This document shows, piece by piece, positions 17,401 to 25,399 of a stretch of 32,524 bases of DNA (the stretch's first letter is position 1; every line of letters starts with the position of its first letter). The notes below the pieces were generated by a model, which searched no databases, had not been told where the DNA came from, and worked only from the letters and a program-made list of their open reading frames with translations. A program made the translations under genes and the position numbers. The DNA is from Chthoniobacterales bacterium (GTDB lineage: Bacteria > Verrucomicrobiota > Verrucomicrobiia > Chthoniobacterales > UBA10450): the NCBI GenBank assembly GCA_003244145.1, contig QHBM01000011.1:2980-35503 (forward strand), in the 5' to 3' direction.

Positions 17401-17453
17401 TCATCGAGCGGTCCCGCGGTCGCGGGACTCGATCCACCGGATCGCTTTGTCGG
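17401..17453. repeat. 53-bp direct repeat, right copy (hydC 3' end)
   Basis: The last 53 nt of hydC, coding AIRWIESRDRGTAR and stop on the minus strand. It is identical to 13084-13136 and carries the same palindrome at 17411-17428. Confidence 0.85.
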
Positions 17454-18657
17454 TCAATCGGTCGAATGCTGTTACGGCTATCTCGAGATGCTCCTCTTTC
17501 GTGTCCTCGATCTTGTTGTGGCTGATGCCGTGCAGGCTTTGCACGAACATCATAATTGTGGGAACGCCCGCCCGCGCGACTTCGGCGGCATCATGCAGCG
17601 GACCGGAGGGAAGCCGATGGGGGGCGGCGCCGGTGTCGGAGATCGCTTCATCGCAGAGCGCGATCAGGTCTTCGTTAAACAAGATCGGTTCGATTTGCCA
17701 GAGCCGGTCCCACGAAACGGCGACGTTTCCTTCCTTCGCGAAGCGCTCACTTGCTTCCTTGGCTTCCAGTAACATTCGGCCAAGCGCTTCGCCGTCGAGA
17801 TGGCGCTGATCGAGCGTGATGCGGCATTCTTCGACCACGCTGGTGACGATCCCGGGCTTGGTGGTGCAGGAGCCGATCGTGCAAACGCCGCCGTTCCGCT
17901 CCGTGATGCGATAAATTTCCGGACTCATTTTCGCCGCGGCGAGAAAAGCGTCCTTCCGTTTGTTCATCGGCGTGCTCCCTGAATGCGCGGCCTGGCCGCG
18001 GAAGGTAATCGCGTGACGCTCAACGCCGAAAGTTCCGAGCACCGTCCCGAGCGGCCGATCCAGATCGAGGAGCACGGGACCTTGTTCGATGTGCAGCTCG
18101 AGATAGGCCGCGGCGTTCGCCAGCTCTTTTCGGCATTCCTTCACTTTCTCGAAATCGATTCCGTTTTGCTTGAGGGCGGCGGGAAGAACGACGCCTTCTT
18201 TGTCTTTCAAGGCACGCGCTTCGTCCATGTCCAGATGACCCGAGCAAGCTGACGACCCGAAGAGGCTCTTGCCGAAACGCGCGCCTTCTTCATCCGCCCA
18301 ATCCACCAGGCGCACCGTCACCGGAGGTTTGCCGTGGTATTGGGCGTTGATGCGGCGAAGAATCTCGACGCCGGCGAGGGTATTCAAACAACCATCAAGC
18401 CAGCCGCCGTTCGGCACTGAATCAATGTGCCCGCCAAGCAGAAGCGCTCGGTCGGATTCACCGCACAGAGTCGCCCAAAGATTTCCGGCCTCGTCCGTGT
18501 GGATCTCCGAAGAAAATTCTTCCAGCTTCCGCCGCAGCCAGGCGCGCGCTCTGGCCCATGTTTGGGTGAAGGCCACTCGCTGAGCGCCATTCTCGTCCCC
18601 CGTCAATTCCCGAAGTTCCTTGAGTTCTGCAATAGTGCGCTTCGGTTGCGTCTTCAT
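17401..18657 (-). CDS. hydC: Beta-ureidopropionase / N-carbamoyl-amino-acid hydrolase (M20 family)
   Basis: A 418-aa dinuclear-zinc hydrolase of the M20 allantoate amidohydrolase/L-carbamoylase/ureidopropionase group. It would remove CO2 and NH3 from N-carbamoyl-beta-alanine. Metal and substrate motifs: LLGGHIDSVPNGGWLDG (His, Asp), VDWADEEGARFGKSLFGS (Glu-Glu), YLELHIEQGPVL, and a late FVQSLHGISHNKIEDT with the last metal histidine. GPLHDAAEVA is also typical. ATG 18657 (MKTQPKRT) is preferred over ATG 18687 because the extra ten residues are not family-like; neither has a strong SD. Its last 53 nt recur at 13084-13136, so before islet insertion it probably lay directly upstream of the preA-like gene. 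Confidence 0.87.
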   Translation of the reverse strand: MKTQPKRTIAELKELRELTGDENGAQRVAFTQTWARARAWLRRKLEEFSSEIHTDEAGNLWATLCGESDRALLLGGHIDSVPNGGWLDGCLNTLAGVEILRRINAQYHGKPPVTVRLVDWADEEGARFGKSLFGSSACSGHLDMDEARALKDKEGVVLPAALKQNGIDFEKVKECRKELANAAAYLELHIEQGPVLLDLDRPLGTVLGTFGVERHAITFRGQAAHSGSTPMNKRKDAFLAAAKMSPEIYRITERNGGVCTIGSCTTKPGIVTSVVEECRITLDQRHLDGEALGRMLLEAKEASERFAKEGNVAVSWDRLWQIEPILFNEDLIALCDEAISDTGAAPHRLPSGPLHDAAEVARAGVPTIMMFVQSLHGISHNKIEDTKEEHLEIAVTAFDRLTDKAIRWIESRDRGTAR

Positions 18658-18775
18658 TTGAAATCCGAGCTTATGCACCCGTTCCATAAATCACAATCGA
18701 CAACCGAAGGTGCGATTTGAATTTACCAACTCACGGCTCTGGTTTAGACGACTGTGACCAAGGAGAACCTTCTCG

Positions 18776-19015
18776 ATGACTGAGCGCAAACATGTGATGG
18801 GCAAGAAACCGGACCGCGTGATCCCCGCGGACCAGATTGGCAAGCTGGACCTGGCGCCGGACGAGGAGGCGGAAAAATCTCAGGAGGCGACCGGCCACGT
18901 GAGCCCATTCTGGGTGAAATGCTGGAACTGCCAAAAATTTCTGACCAGACCTTTGGCGCCCCCCAGTGAGCAAGCTTACACCTGCCCGAACTGCGGCGCG
19001 GTCAACATGCTCTAA
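18776..19015 (+). CDS. Small zinc-ribbon protein, hypothetical
   Basis: A 79-aa protein with a C-terminal zinc ribbon: CWNC (residues 49-52) and CPNC (72-75), a CxxC...CxxC metal knuckle pair. The N-terminal half is charged and probably unstructured. AAGGAG lies 10 nt upstream of the ATG, a good Shine-Dalgarno. It is divergent from hydC and 51 bp upstream of the GYF-protease gene, so the two may share a transcript. I do not recognise a function. Confidence 0.7.
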   Translation: MTERKHVMGKKPDRVIPADQIGKLDLAPDEEAEKSQEATGHVSPFWVKCWNCQKFLTRPLAPPSEQAYTCPNCGAVNML

Positions 19016-19066
19016 CGATCCGAGTATTTCGTTGCACGCGACCGGCTGCCTTCGTAGAAAGGCGGC

Positions 19067-20575
19067 ATGGAGATATGGATTCATCGGAATGGGGCATTTG
19101 CAGGACGGTTTTCCGAATCCGACATCCGGGAGAAAATCGCTGTCGGCAGCTTCAGCTCCACCGATCTCGCCTGGAACGAAGCGAAATCTGCCTGGCAACC
19201 AATCTCCGAATTCCTCGCGGCGTTACCCGCTGCGTCGAAACCGACTGCGAGCGAGACGGCTTCATCGGAAGCGGTAAAGGAGAGCGGGGGTAATCAGGAA
19301 CCGAAGACCGTTCCGCCGCGGTCGACACCGCCGCCTTTACCTTCGACGCCCGTTGCCGCCGCGGGCCCGCCTCCGCTGCCGACGGTTTCGCCATCCGGAG
19401 CTCCGATTTTACCCGGTCAGCCACCAGCAGGCGAAACGATCTGGAGCCCCTACATGGCTATTCTGGGCAGCCTCTTTCTTTCACCGACCTTCGGCGGATT
19501 CATCATTTGGAGAAACTGGCTCAAAATGAGGCGACGCCGTCGCGCCTTGATGGCGGCGCCGTGGTTCTGGCTCGGGTTCATCGTGGTGGGCCTGGTCTTC
19601 TATTCGCCGAACGGCCTCAGCTTTCTCATCTGGATGCTCTATACGGTTGCCTGGATAGCGTTCTCGGCCTTTCCGCAGATTCGTTACGTCGATACCACCT
19701 TTAAGAGAGAAAAGGCGCGGTGGGGCTTTCCGCTCCTGGCCGCGGTGGGTCTTTGGATATTGGGCTTCGTCGTCTTTCAAATCGTCACCCCGGGGACGAA
19801 GAAAACTTTGGAGCCCAGCCCGGAACAACCAACTACGACCACTACCACCCAGCTCTCTCAATCGCACGACCGCGTCTTCACCGCCGAGGAATTGCGCGAC
19901 GTCTACAAGTCGTCAGTGCTCGAAGTGCGGACGACCTGGACAGAAAAGAAATCGGCCTTTAACAAGAAGGAGAATGGTGCGAGCGGCACAGGCGTCTTGT
20001 TGTATAACGACAGTGAGTACGGACTCGTGGCCACCAACTGGCATGTCGTTGAGTCGTCCGAAGCAATGACGGGCGACTACAAGTGCGGGATAAGATTTTC
20101 CCATGATAAGGATTTTGCCGACTGCCTGGTTGTCGCCCGCGCGAAGAACGAAGTCGACCTGGCCCTTCTTCTCGTTAGGCTGGAAGGGAAATGGACGCCG
20201 AATCAATTTCCGATCCGCCCCCTCGATCAGATCAAGGAGGGCGAGGCGTGCATCGCTATCGGTAATGCGCTGGGCGAGGGTCTTAGCATCACGTCCGGAA
20301 TTATCTCGCGCTTCGACAAGATAAAAGAGGAAACGCTTATTCGCACGTCGACTCCGGTAAGTCCGGGGAATAGCGGCGGACCATTGATCCTGAACAGAGG
20401 TGGCGCCCTGGCCGGCATCGTCACTCTGCAATCCAGGATTACGAACGTGCAGAACGTGAACTTCGCCACGCCCGCCCAATACCTTCTCGACAAGGAGATC
20501 TGGGAATTCCAAGGCGATCAACCGCAGGCGGAACAGTTGCTCGACAAAGCCATCGCGCAGGCAACTAAGAAGTAG
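19067..20575 (+). CDS. Membrane-anchored trypsin-like serine protease with N-terminal GYF_2 domain
   Basis: 502 aa. Residues 1-50 form a GYF_2 (DUF4339) domain: WIHRNGAFAGRFSESDIREKI and DLAWNEAKSAWQPIS. A Pro-rich linker follows (~80-120), then about four hydrophobic helices between 125 and 240. A Thr-rich linker leads to a trypsin-like (S1/HtrA-type) protease domain with a complete triad: His326 in ATNWHVV, Asp364 in NEVDLALL and Ser436 in SPGNSGGPL. No PDZ domain follows. The GYF end and the protease may lie on opposite sides of the membrane, or the protease may be cytoplasmic; topology is not certain. AAGG precedes the ATG. Substrate is unknown. Confidence 0.85.
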   Translation: MEIWIHRNGAFAGRFSESDIREKIAVGSFSSTDLAWNEAKSAWQPISEFLAALPAASKPTASETASSEAVKESGGNQEPKTVPPRSTPPPLPSTPVAAAGPPPLPTVSPSGAPILPGQPPAGETIWSPYMAILGSLFLSPTFGGFIIWRNWLKMRRRRRALMAAPWFWLGFIVVGLVFYSPNGLSFLIWMLYTVAWIAFSAFPQIRYVDTTFKREKARWGFPLLAAVGLWILGFVVFQIVTPGTKKTLEPSPEQPTTTTTTQLSQSHDRVFTAEELRDVYKSSVLEVRTTWTEKKSAFNKKENGASGTGVLLYNDSEYGLVATNWHVVESSEAMTGDYKCGIRFSHDKDFADCLVVARAKNEVDLALLLVRLEGKWTPNQFPIRPLDQIKEGEACIAIGNALGEGLSITSGIISRFDKIKEETLIRTSTPVSPGNSGGPLILNRGGALAGIVTLQSRITNVQNVNFATPAQYLLDKEIWEFQGDQPQAEQLLDKAIAQATKK

Positions 20576-20594
20576 ATGCACCATTCGGTGTAGC

Positions 20595-20614
20595 CACGGC
20601 GCTCTGTCGCCGTG
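20595..20614. terminator. Hairpin between convergent genes
   Basis: CACGGCG (20595-20601) and CGCCGTG (20608-20614) form a 7-bp stem with a 6-nt loop in the 66-bp gap between the protease and the multi-pass membrane protein, which converge. There is no U-tract, so termination is plausible but not shown. It resembles one hairpin of the repeat at 2723-2783. Confidence 0.45.
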
Positions 20615-20641
20615 CCTTAGAAGTCCCGGTTTAGTATTGCG

Positions 20642-21373
20642 TCAGGCTGCCGGTGCCGGCGCGGGATAATCGCGCAGCTTGGGACTTAACGAGATGGGCT
20701 CACCACCACGGCTAAGATAGAGGCGGTAGAGCTGCTTGTGCAGGTGGATCCAGCAGAAGTAAGCTGGCACGATGGCAAAATACATGCCCACGCAAAGAGC
20801 CAGGGCGCCGATGCAGACGAGCACCATGCCTGCTACCAGTTGGAAAAGAGAACTGAGCAGGATCTCCTTCCACATCAGAGTTACGAATCGCTTTATAAAG
20901 GCGAAGTTAAAGGATTGCCCAAAATCCTGAGTGATAGTGGCGCGCAAGGTAAGTGGAGTTAGGAGAAACATAATGGCGACAATCATGGCAAGATAGAAAA
21001 CCACCATGAAGCCAAACATGAAAACCGCGGCGCACCCGCTTGCCTGGCTGTTATGGCCGGGGAGAGCCAGGCTGAATATCATCATCACCGGCACGATAAC
21101 CACAGCCATAACCAGTCCTAAGACCAGGCTGCTCACCAGGGTCACGAGAAAAGGCCATAGCCCGCGCTCGAGGTATTTCCCGAAGTTGTTAAAATCAAAG
21201 TCCGGGAAGGTTTCGGACCGCTCCTCCTCCCGGCCCCAGAAACCGGTGATAAGCCATCCTTTGATTACGATCTGGCCGACGAATGGAATGAACACACAAA
21301 CCCCGGCCAGGAGTGTATTCATCACCCATTTCGGGCTTTTGAAATAATCGGTGATGGAAGCGCTGTAGTTCAT
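20642..21373 (-). CDS. Multi-pass membrane protein, DUF4013-like
   Basis: A 243-aa integral membrane protein with about five to six hydrophobic helices. The N-terminus SITDYFKSPKWVMNTLLAGVC, IPFVGQIVIKGWLI and the FPDFDFNNFGKYLERGLWPFL segment match the pattern of DUF4013 proteins, whose function is unknown. FVTLMWKEILLSSLF and the C-terminal HKQLYRLYLSRGGEPI follow. It is separate from the subtilase gene upstream by about 100 bp on the same strand. No partner or activity can be inferred. Confidence 0.7.
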   Translation of the reverse strand: MNYSASITDYFKSPKWVMNTLLAGVCVFIPFVGQIVIKGWLITGFWGREEERSETFPDFDFNNFGKYLERGLWPFLVTLVSSLVLGLVMAVVIVPVMMIFSLALPGHNSQASGCAAVFMFGFMVVFYLAMIVAIMFLLTPLTLRATITQDFGQSFNFAFIKRFVTLMWKEILLSSLFQLVAGMVLVCIGALALCVGMYFAIVPAYFCWIHLHKQLYRLYLSRGGEPISLSPKLRDYPAPAPAA

Positions 21374-21469
21374 TTGACGAAACTCCGATCTGTTCTGCCG
21401 GGGATAAGCGGATGCTGGCCGCCCGAGATGCGGGTGTCAATCGCAAACAGTCAACCTATGGAGACGGCC

Positions 21470-24400
21470 TCACTGGAGGTTATAAACTTCGACCAGCGCG
21501 ACGCCAGTTGTGCCATGCGCGCCGCGAACGACAGCGGTGTAGGCGCCGGGATTAAGGGTGACCGCCAGGGCGCTTTCCACCTGATTATTAGGAGCAAGGC
21601 TAACGGTTTGGAGCTGGATCGCCTGGGAAGAATTCTCCTGCCAGTTGTCATCCGCCATGACAAGGTTGCCCTGACTGTCGTGAAGCTCGAGCGCGGGATC
21701 AGCCAGAACGCCGGTAACACCAAGCGCGGCGAGCGAAGGACCAATCGCGCGCACGACGATCCTGGACGGACCGTTCCACAAGATAAAGCCGGCGATCATG
21801 ACGTTATCTCCGGTTTGCACGCTGCCGCGCGTGGCGATGTTAGCCAAACGCGATGGCGCCGGCTGGTTATCGAGATCGTAAACCTCAACCAGGGCAATGC
21901 CGGTGCCGCTGCTGCTACCCGCGCCACGCACCAGGGCGGTGTAGTTACCCGGAGCGAGCGGTTCGACTAGCGCGCTTTCTCGTGGATCTTTGGGAGCAAG
22001 GCCGGTGGCTTGGATTTGCGCGGCCTGGCTGGCATCATCCTGCCAATTGTCGTCCGACGCCATTAGTTGTCCGTTCCCGTTGTATAACTCCAAGGCCGGA
22101 TCAGCGAGCGTGCCCGATATTCCAACCGATGGCCCAACCGCACGGATAATTACTTCCTTAACGCTAGGTCCCTGAACAATGAGACCGCCAATCAAAACAT
22201 TCTCGCCCCCGCCTACGATGCCGCGCGTGGCAAGATTCGCCGGAACGCCTGGGGAAGTGGACTTATGGCCGACAATGGATTCGACCGCGATTCTCGCGTC
22301 GAGGAGACCGTAACCATCCGTGGCAATAAAACCGCTGCCAAGGCGATTGCCGAAAGCTCCGTAGATAGCTTGGGTGGAATCGAGCGTCGCCCTCGCGCTC
22401 GCTCCGGCCAAAAGGTCGGCGGAGTTTCCGCTGGCCTTGGTGACGGCCAGGTCGCGATCGAGACCAAAGGAAATGCTTTTGCCTGACGTGAAGGTATTGC
22501 CGAAATCAAGAGTAAGTGTTCGAAGATCGGGCGAAAGCGTGGGCGAGATCGAAACGCCGCCATTGTTTCGTCCCACGGTAAAAGGAAAGCCCAAATCGGT
22601 TCGTGGATCGAAGATGAGCGGAGCGTTACTCAGGTCAATCGTTAGCTGATTAAGTGTCTCGCCACCCTGACCACTAAAGCCCGCGGTAAAGAAGGTAGGG
22701 CTGGTCGCACTCGCGTTGCTATCGTCTCCCGTGGCTGTCAGATCGATAGAAGCCGCTGCCGTCGTCATAAGGGCCCTGGAGTAATCCGGGTCCAGGTCGT
22801 GCGGATTGGTGGACTGTTGCAGGATGGCGCGCAATTGCGCGGGCGAGCGCGAGGCAGGTCCGCCCGCCGCTTCCAGGAGTAACGCGGCGAAGGCGCCGGC
22901 ATTAGGAGCCGCGGCGCTGGTGCCAAAAAAATTGGGATAGCCGTCGTTATCGTAATCCGACCCGGCGTCGATCGGAAAAAACGAAGTGTCTACTCCATCG
23001 GCCGCGGCAAACTCCGGTTTGAGCCGGATGTCTGGCGAAGCGAGGCGCTGGCCTTGGGCGTTGAAGTAAAACGGCAGGCTGCCGCCTCTGGCATTGAACG
23101 ACTCCAGCGCCGGTTCGTAAGGCCCGGGGGGCGGGTTACTCTTCCCGGGATTGTAGTTAGCTACGACATCGGGCTTGTTACTGTAAACATAAGCCGCCAC
23201 CGCATTCGCATTGGCGGCCGCGGGATGACCGAAAAGCGAAATGACATTGTTACTGAAGTAAGGGCTTGTGACCGATCCCGCGCCATAAGAGATAAGGCGC
23301 AGGTGACGCGCGTTCGCCGGCGCACCGGAGCGCAGGCTAATGACAACCTGGTAGCTTGTGTCAGGACTTAGATCAACAAGCTCGATTGGCTCGTCGGTGG
23401 AGAAGCTGTTGTCGGTGCCGCTAACGGTCGAGAGGTAGTTACCGCTTTCGTCGAAAACAAGGAGGTTGTAGTCGCTGGTAACCGAGCCGGAGAGAAACGG
23501 ATCGTCCCATTGGAAGATGATTTCGGAGGCCTGGCTATCTGTCGTGATAGGTATGACGATGACCGGTGTCTGATCCGAACTGAAGTTATGAAAGCCACCG
23601 GCATAGAGAGCGGATGGCACTGAGCCGAAGCGAAGGTTGCCGCGATAGGGTAGGGACGCGGCCGAGGAAATGATGTTAGCGTCGGCTGCATAGCCGCGAT
23701 TGGTGCTATTCCCGGCGGCGGAGAAGTACGCTACTTTTTTTCCGGGCAGCGAATTGCTGGTCGCAACGTCATCGACGGCCTGCGCGATGGCTCCATCGGA
23801 GAAAAAAGGTTCATCCGGAAAACCGATGTCATCCACGATGACGTCGCAAAGGGTCTGCGGGTTGGTGCGAAGGTTGCGGATGCTGGCTGCCATCATGGTG
23901 TGAGTGTTGCCCGCGGCGGAGAAACAAATTTTCGCCGCCGGCGCAATATCGTGCACGATCTCCGCCATGGCCCGGCCCTCATCGGTAGAGGACGAGCTCG
24001 GATCGTCTTTCAGAACGACAACCGGCTGCGTATAACCATCGGGGTTGCCAGGACCGGGGAGATCGCCCGATGCCACCCCGACGCTTGCCCGCGGAACTCC
24101 AGTCGCGCCGTCGTAAGAATCCGAGACCAGACCAACGCTAATACCACGACCCAGGATACCCTGCGCCGTGACTGTGCCGGGAGTGTTAACTTCCGCGGCG
24201 TGTTCCATCGCGCTGCTTTCGGCTGTTACTACTCCAAGACGGCGGACCGGCCTCGGTGCGAGCATGACGCTGCGCACACCTGGCAGGTTCGCGGCCGTAA
24301 TCGCCTGCGCCAGCGGCAGCCAGGCCGAAATGACTCCGCCGCGCCAATGCGGATCTACCGCCATTATCTCCAATCCCATCTCGGTCAGCTTCGAGACGAC

Positions 24401-24652
24401 ATCGGGCGTCGGAATTTCTCCAGTGAGATGAATGTTGACGATGATGCGACCGGAAGCGTCCGACATGATCGACCGCGGTGAAGCCATCCTGCTTTGGAGA
24501 CCGTTTTGGTCCTGTTGGAAAAGCTCGACGAGCTGCATCAATCCGAGCCCGAGATTCTCGGGAACCGCGCTGGGATCGTTCGCAACCAAATTCTGGGCCT
24601 GCGCCGCAATTGTCAGGAACAGGGCGCAGGCGCTAAGGATAAATCGGTTCAT
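21470..24652 (-). CDS. Secreted S8-type subtilase with two C-terminal repeat domains
   Basis: About 1060 aa with a Sec signal peptide (hydrophobic, ending AQAQ). The protease domain shows an Asp in VGLVSDSYDG (~178) and the nucleophile Ser in FFGTSAAAPNAG (~579). In place of the usual HGTHVAG it has DEGRAMAEIVHDIAP, so Glu ~225 occupies the histidine position. A beta-rich insert lies between, and YFSAAGNSTN holds the oxyanion-type Asn. The last ~260 residues are two copies of a ~125-aa module (ENVLIGGLIVQG / DNVMIAGFILWN, RAVGPS / RAIGPS, ADPALEL, DDNWQ, VEVYDL / VEVYNL). I know this module from secreted proteins of soil Verrucomicrobiota. ATG 24652 is favoured over GTG 24658 because AGG lies 5 nt upstream. 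Confidence 0.85.
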   Translation of the reverse strand: MNRFILSACALFLTIAAQAQNLVANDPSAVPENLGLGLMQLVELFQQDQNGLQSRMASPRSIMSDASGRIIVNIHLTGEIPTPDVVSKLTEMGLEIMAVDPHWRGGVISAWLPLAQAITAANLPGVRSVMLAPRPVRRLGVVTAESSAMEHAAEVNTPGTVTAQGILGRGISVGLVSDSYDGATGVPRASVGVASGDLPGPGNPDGYTQPVVVLKDDPSSSSTDEGRAMAEIVHDIAPAAKICFSAAGNTHTMMAASIRNLRTNPQTLCDVIVDDIGFPDEPFFSDGAIAQAVDDVATSNSLPGKKVAYFSAAGNSTNRGYAADANIISSAASLPYRGNLRFGSVPSALYAGGFHNFSSDQTPVIVIPITTDSQASEIIFQWDDPFLSGSVTSDYNLLVFDESGNYLSTVSGTDNSFSTDEPIELVDLSPDTSYQVVISLRSGAPANARHLRLISYGAGSVTSPYFSNNVISLFGHPAAANANAVAAYVYSNKPDVVANYNPGKSNPPPGPYEPALESFNARGGSLPFYFNAQGQRLASPDIRLKPEFAAADGVDTSFFPIDAGSDYDNDGYPNFFGTSAAAPNAGAFAALLLEAAGGPASRSPAQLRAILQQSTNPHDLDPDYSRALMTTAAASIDLTATGDDSNASATSPTFFTAGFSGQGGETLNQLTIDLSNAPLIFDPRTDLGFPFTVGRNNGGVSISPTLSPDLRTLTLDFGNTFTSGKSISFGLDRDLAVTKASGNSADLLAGASARATLDSTQAIYGAFGNRLGSGFIATDGYGLLDARIAVESIVGHKSTSPGVPANLATRGIVGGGENVLIGGLIVQGPSVKEVIIRAVGPSVGISGTLADPALELYNGNGQLMASDDNWQDDASQAAQIQATGLAPKDPRESALVEPLAPGNYTALVRGAGSSSGTGIALVEVYDLDNQPAPSRLANIATRGSVQTGDNVMIAGFILWNGPSRIVVRAIGPSLAALGVTGVLADPALELHDSQGNLVMADDNWQENSSQAIQLQTVSLAPNNQVESALAVTLNPGAYTAVVRGAHGTTGVALVEVYNLQ

Positions 24653-24658
24653 CGCCAC

Positions 24659-24982
24659 CTATAACTAAGCGCTTTCGGCGATTTCGCACGAACGGCGCGG
24701 GCGAAAGATTGAAGCTGACGAGCGAGCGGTTTGTGTTGTCTTGCGCGTCATGCATAAAGAGGTGCGCGCCGTTGGAAGCAGTGTGACGTGACAAAACCTG
24801 GCTTGCATTTTCATGCAGTACGGAGGATAACTCGTCCCGTGATCATATCTGCCGTTCGTTCGCCAATGAATGAGTCCCCGCGGCAGTTCCTACTTCGGAA
24901 GCTTTGATCCCGGTTGCGGTCGCAACCGCCGCCTGACCTCTGAAAAGCTCCCCGGAGCGAACTGTAAAATTAGAACTTATTT
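24659..24982. other. Divergent intergenic region (324 bp)
   Basis: No gene is seen between the subtilase and the small secreted protein, which are transcribed away from each other. One sigma-70-like pair for the plus strand is TTGCAT (24803-24808), 17 nt, then GATAAC (24826-24831), about 150 bp before the small gene. Direct evidence for its use is lacking. Confidence 0.45.
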
Positions 24983-25384
24983 ATGATGCGAAGCATTCTC
25001 CTTTTCCTCGTCGCGATGACATTTCCCGCTGCCATCGCGCTCAACGCGGCGCCGACTCCGACGCCCGGCCCCAAGACCAAGCGGGTTCGTAAGTCCAAAC
25101 CCCTGGTTACGCTCTCTCCCGCCACTCCGCTGACCGAAGGCTGGTCGAACGTCAATGGTGTCTGGGTTCACTCCGACGGTTACAAGTATGTGAACGGTCA
25201 AGTCATTCGGGTCGGCACTCAGACTCACAAACGGCCGCCAAAACCACCTTCGAAGGAGCTGTTGAGTTCGCTTAAGAACAAACCCAAGACGCCGAGCGCG
25301 GCGGATGCGGCTGCGGCTAAAGCGGCGGAGAAAGAACGGAACCTTAGGCCGAGACCCGCCCCGCAAACGGGCACGAATTTGTAA
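24983..25384 (+). CDS. Small secreted basic protein, hypothetical
   Basis: A 133-aa protein. Residues 1-23 are a signal peptide ending near LNAAP. Then comes a PTPTPGPKTKR linker, a central motif TEGWSNVNGVWVHSDGYKYVNGQVIR, and a low-complexity Lys/Ala/Pro-rich tail (SAADAAAAKAAEKE). The Trp/Tyr/Gly-rich central part looks like a small beta unit. No enzyme motif is seen. It converges on the glycosyltransferase gene 15 bp away. Function is unknown. Confidence 0.72.
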   Translation: MMRSILLFLVAMTFPAAIALNAAPTPTPGPKTKRVRKSKPLVTLSPATPLTEGWSNVNGVWVHSDGYKYVNGQVIRVGTQTHKRPPKPPSKELLSSLKNKPKTPSAADAAAAKAAEKERNLRPRPAPQTGTNL

Positions 25385-25399
25385 GAGTTTTCTTCGTTC

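Larger units (their letters stand above)
13137..17453. mobile_element. Defence islet inserted between preA-like and hydC genes
   Basis: A 4.3-kb segment bounded by the 53-bp direct repeats. It carries three overlapping minus-strand genes (DNA methyltransferase, endonuclease, AIPR protein). It interrupts a metabolic gene cluster whose order otherwise makes sense, and its genes are visibly less GC-rich than their flanks. No integrase, transposase or terminal inverted repeat was found inside. How it inserted is therefore unknown; a recombinase supplied in trans or repeat-mediated homologous recombination are both possible. Which repeat copy came with the element cannot be decided from one sequence. 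Confidence 0.7.
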
